Shown piece by piece: positions 30,737 to 33,114 of a DNA stretch of 33,114 bases. The stretch comes from a bacterium (GTDB taxonomy: Bacteria > Krumholzibacteriota > Krumholzibacteriia > JACNKJ01), in contig VGXI01000012.1 in assembly GCA_016873475.1 (NCBI GenBank), positions 1-33,114 on the forward strand, in the 5' to 3' direction. The notes beneath the pieces were generated by a model. That model was not told the DNA's origin. It was given only the letters and a program-made list of their open reading frames with translations, and did no database searches. The position numbers were made by a program, and so were the translations under genes. Numbering within the stretch: the first letter of the stretch is position 1; every line of letters begins with the position of its first letter.

Positions 30737-30746
30737 CGAGATCTCG
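30737..30746. repeat. CGAGATCTCG palindrome, first of three GAGATCT copies
   Basis: This perfect 10-bp palindrome lies 13 nt after the rpsG stop. GAGATCT recurs at 30851-30857 and 30881-30887 in the two arms of the large hairpin, so this copy could pair with either arm and give alternative folds. Confidence 0.4.
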
Positions 30747-30772
30747 ACATAGCCGACGGCGGCGGTCGACGC

Positions 30773-30794
30773 GGATCCCTCGCATCAGGGGTCC
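30773..30794 (+). promoter_or_regulatory. 8-bp hairpin in the rpsG-fusA leader
   Basis: GGATCCCT (30773-30780), loop CGCATC, AGGGGTCC (30787-30794); all eight positions pair, one as a T-G wobble. It stands upstream of the large hairpin over the fusA ribosome binding site. Confidence 0.45.
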
Positions 30795-30810
30795 CAATCG
30801 CCGGCGGACG

Positions 30811-30852
30811 ATGCCTGCAGGTCCGGGTCCTGTGGAAGGATACCCCTCCTGA
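30811..30852 (+). CDS. Candidate 13-residue leader peptide upstream of fusA
   Basis: ATG at 30811 opens a frame MPAGPGPVEGYPS ending in TGA at 30850-30852. The stop lies inside the left arm of the large hairpin. A ribosome ending here would cover that arm and free the opposite arm, which holds the only Shine-Dalgarno-like sequence near fusA. Upstream there is only a weak purine stretch (GGCGGA). Short frames arise by chance in such DNA, so coding is unproven; the position of the stop is what makes it of interest. Confidence 0.25.
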   Translation: MPAGPGPVEGYPS

Positions 30853-30901
30853 GATCTTGAGCTGCAGTCGTCGCGCGTTCGAGATCTCAGGAGGGGTATT
30901 C
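30838..30901 (+). promoter_or_regulatory. Large hairpin sequestering the fusA Shine-Dalgarno sequence
   Basis: An exact 18-bp stem pairs 30840-30857 with 30882-30899. Wobble and further pairs extend it inward by five (30858-30862 with 30877-30881) and outward by two, leaving a 14-nt loop. The right arm contains AGGAGGGG (30889-30896), the only Shine-Dalgarno-like run before fusA; the left arm holds its complement CCCCTCCT. The run is 16 nt from the fusA ATG, farther than the usual 5-9. TTCGGTTTT follows the stem, so weak transcription termination is a second possibility. The length and perfection of the stem argue against chance. Confidence 0.75.
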
Positions 30902-30912
30902 GGTTTTCTGCC

Positions 30913-32988
30913 ATGAGCAGTGGGGATTCGCTAGAGCGGATACGCAACATCGGCATCGCGGCGCATATCGATGCCGGCAAGACCACGACGACGGAGCGGA
31001 TTCTCTACTACGCAGGCATCATCCACCGCATGGGCGAGGTGCACGACGGCGCCGCGACCATGGACTGGATGGAACAGGAGCGGGAGCGGGGGATCACGAT
31101 CACCTCGGCCGCGACCACCTGCTACTGGCGGGAGCACCGGATCAACATCATCGACACGCCCGGGCATGTCGACTTCACGGTGGAAGTCGAGCGCAGCCTG
31201 AGAGTGTTGGACGGGATGATCGCCGTCTTCTGCGCCGTGGGCGGCGTGGAGCCCCAGTCGGAGACGGTCTGGCGCCAGGCGGATCGCTACCGGGTGCCGA
31301 GACTGGCCTTCGTCAACAAGATGGACCGGGTGGGGGCGGATTTCGCGGCGGTGGTGGAGGCGATCAGGACGCGGCTGGGGGCCAACGGCGTGCCGGTGAC
31401 CCTGCCTTGGGGGAGCGAGGAGCGCTTCCGCGGCCTGATCGACCTCGTGGCGATGGAAGCGCTGCGCTACGACGAGGAGAGCCTCGGGCAGCGCTACGAG
31501 GCGGTGGCGATCCCCGCCGAGCTGCGCGCGGAGGCCGAGGCGGCCCGCGAGCGGCTGATCGGAGTGGCGGCCGAGTTCGACGATGAACTGGCCGAAGCCT
31601 ACCTGGGCGGGCAGGACGTCTCGGCGGCGCTGCTCAACCGGGCGATTCGGAAGGCAACCCTGGAGAGCGGGCTGGTGCCCGTCTTCGCGGGGTCGGCCTT
31701 CAAGAACAAGGGCGTCCAGCGGCTGCTCGACGGCATCGTCGATTACCTGCCGAGCCCGCTGGACCTGCCCGCGGTGGCGGGGGAGCTGCCGGGGGGCAAG
31801 GGCCAGGGCAGCCGAAAGCCCGATCCCAAGGCCCCTTTCGCGGCGCTGGCCTTCAAGATCGCCAGCGACGCCTTCGCGGGGAAACTGACTTTCTTCCGGG
31901 TCTACAGCGGGACCCTGAAGGCCGGCGAGATGGCGCTGAACGCGAGCACGGGAAAGAAGGAGCGCATGGGACGCCTCCTGCGCATGCACGCCAACAAGCG
32001 GGAAGAGGTGCCGCAGGCCACCGCGGGCGAGATCGTCGCCGCGGTCGGCCTCAAGTCCGTGCGCACGGGCGACACCCTCACCGACGTGGCGCACCCGCTC
32101 GTGCTGGAGGCGATGGTCTTCCCGGAGCCGGTCATCGACATCGCCATCGAGCCCAAGACCAAGGCGGACGAGGAGAAGCTCAAGCTCGCCCTCGAGCGTC
32201 TCGCCGAGGAGGATCCGACCTTCCAGGTCCGCGTGGACCGCGAGACGGGCCAGACCCTGATCGCCGGCATGGGCGAGCTGCACCTGGAGATCCTGCGCGA
32301 TCGCATGGTGCGCGAGTTCAACGTGGCGGCCAATGTCGGCAAGCCCCAGGTGGTCTACAAGGAATCCGTGTCGGCGCGGGGCGAGTCCGAGCACCGCTAC
32401 CAGCGCCAGCTCGCCGGCAAGGGCGTCTTCGCCCACGTCAGGCTGGCGATCGAGCCCGCCGGGCGCGGGGCCGGCTTCGTCTTCGCGAACGCCGCGGCCC
32501 CCGGCGAGCTGCCGGGCGAGTATGCGGCGGCGGTCGAGAGCAGCGCCCGCGCCGCGATGAGCTCGGGCGTGCTGGCGGGCTACGAGATGGTGGACTGCCG
32601 GGTGACGCTGCTCGGCGGCAGCCACCACGAGCTCGAGTCCAATGCGCTCGCGTTCCAGGCGGCGACGGCGATCGCCTTCCGCGAGGCGGCGCTGCGGGCC
32701 GAGCCCATCCTGCTCGAGCCCGTGATGACCGTCGAGGTGGTCACGCCCGGCGACTTCACGGGGGAGATCGTCGGCGACATCAACGCGCGCCGCGGCCGCG
32801 TAGAGGGCATGCTGCCGCGCCTGGACACCCAGGTGGTGACGGCGGCGGTGCCGCTCGCCGAGATGTTTGGCTACATGACCCAGCTGCGCTCGCTCAGCCA
32901 GGGGCGCGCGGTCTACACGATGCAGTTTTCCCACTTCGAAGCAGTGCCAAGGAACATCGCAAGCCGTTTCGTCGGTTTCGGGGCCTGA
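30913..32988 (+). CDS. fusA: Elongation factor G
   Basis: The 691-aa translocation GTPase. G motifs are AHIDAGKT (17-24), [11 protein letters not shown] in switch [13 protein letters not shown] and [10 protein letters not shown]. Domains II-V follow, with [51 protein letters not shown] and a C-terminal [33 protein letters not shown]. The length is normal for bacterial EF-G (~690-700). The ATG at 30913 is the first reasonable start, since the family begins just before [13 protein letters not shown]; but the nearest Shine-Dalgarno is 16 nt away inside a strong hairpin, so initiation is probably regulated. A second tuf follows 27 nt later. Confidence 0.98.
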   Translation: MSSGDSLERIRNIGIAAHIDAGKTTTTERILYYAGIIHRMGEVHDGAATMDWMEQERERGITITSAATTCYWREHRINIIDTPGHVDFTVEVERSLRVLDGMIAVFCAVGGVEPQSETVWRQADRYRVPRLAFVNKMDRVGADFAAVVEAIRTRLGANGVPVTLPWGSEERFRGLIDLVAMEALRYDEESLGQRYEAVAIPAELRAEAEAARERLIGVAAEFDDELAEAYLGGQDVSAALLNRAIRKATLESGLVPVFAGSAFKNKGVQRLLDGIVDYLPSPLDLPAVAGELPGGKGQGSRKPDPKAPFAALAFKIASDAFAGKLTFFRVYSGTLKAGEMALNASTGKKERMGRLLRMHANKREEVPQATAGEIVAAVGLKSVRTGDTLTDVAHPLVLEAMVFPEPVIDIAIEPKTKADEEKLKLALERLAEEDPTFQVRVDRETGQTLIAGMGELHLEILRDRMVREFNVAANVGKPQVVYKESVSARGESEHRYQRQLAGKGVFAHVRLAIEPAGRGAGFVFANAAAPGELPGEYAAAVESSARAAMSSGVLAGYEMVDCRVTLLGGSHHELESNALAFQAATAIAFREAALRAEPILLEPVMTVEVVTPGDFTGEIVGDINARRGRVEGMLPRLDTQVVTAAVPLAEMFGYMTQLRSLSQGRAVYTMQFSHFEAVPRNIASRFVGFGA

Positions 32989-33009
32989 GCGCCCCCCAGA
33001 GGAGGTTGA

Positions 33010-33114
<105 letters not shown>

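Noticed and set aside
30898-30912. ATT codon as an alternative start of fusA close to AGGAGG
   Set aside because: ATT is a very rare start, and it would add five residues not seen in EF-G and sit only 3 nt from the Shine-Dalgarno; the ATG at 30913 fits the family.

Overview
This is a GC-rich bacterial chromosome segment with C- and G-ending codons throughout. Its second half is the classic translation/transcription supercluster. The protease with a carboxypeptidase-regulatory-like domain and a C-terminal FlgD/type IX-like sorting module, the DUF5916 outer-membrane-type protein, and the DinB/DUF1572 proteins suggest a diderm of the FCB-related candidate phyla (Eisenbacteria/Krumholzibacteriota-like). 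That placement is inference from gene style, not a phylogeny.

Layout. (1) 1-1630 is a mobile-element scar. The start of an IS5/IS1182-type transposase runs off the left edge. A response-regulator fragment, broken at both ends, lies between that IS and a second element (403-1629) with matching terminal inverted repeats and an apparently intact zinc-ribbon DDE transposase. (2) 1755-6990 holds a DUF5916 protein, a GNAT acetyltransferase pseudogene that has lost its acetyl-CoA-binding core, a gamma-glutamyltransferase without a signal peptide, and a DinB-fold protein. (3) 7021-14585 carries a secreted subtilase, a DUF1572 protein, a small membrane protein overlapping a stand-alone NFACT-R protein, a PPK2 kinase, D-Ala-D-Ala ligase and a BtpA-family protein. 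(4) 14595-16031 is cysS. (5) 16079-33114 is tRNA-Thr/Tyr/Gly/Thr-tuf-rpmG-tRNA-Trp-secE-nusG-rplKAJL-rpoBC, then rpsL-rpsG-fusA and the first 33 codons of a second tuf. This is the same order as the E. coli tufB, rif and str regions joined end to end.

Regulation visible in the sequence includes sigma70-type promoters with 17-bp spacers in front of the tRNA-tuf transcript (16079-16107), the str operon (29723-29751) and the protease (7021-7049), and a terminator-like hairpin between rplL and rpoB. The most unusual element is the 188-nt rpsG-fusA gap. There the only Shine-Dalgarno-like sequence near fusA is buried in a perfect 18-bp stem (about 25 bp with wobble), and a 13-codon candidate leader ORF ends inside the opposite arm. 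This resembles translational attenuation of EF-G and is the best candidate here for an undescribed regulatory system.

The genes from 16 kb on supply the core of gene expression: tRNAs, elongation factors Tu and G, ribosomal proteins L33, L11, L1, L10, L7/L12, S12 and S7, the RNA polymerase large subunits, NusG and SecE. The left half is accessory: envelope, secretion, peptidoglycan precursor, polyphosphate and decayed mobile DNA.
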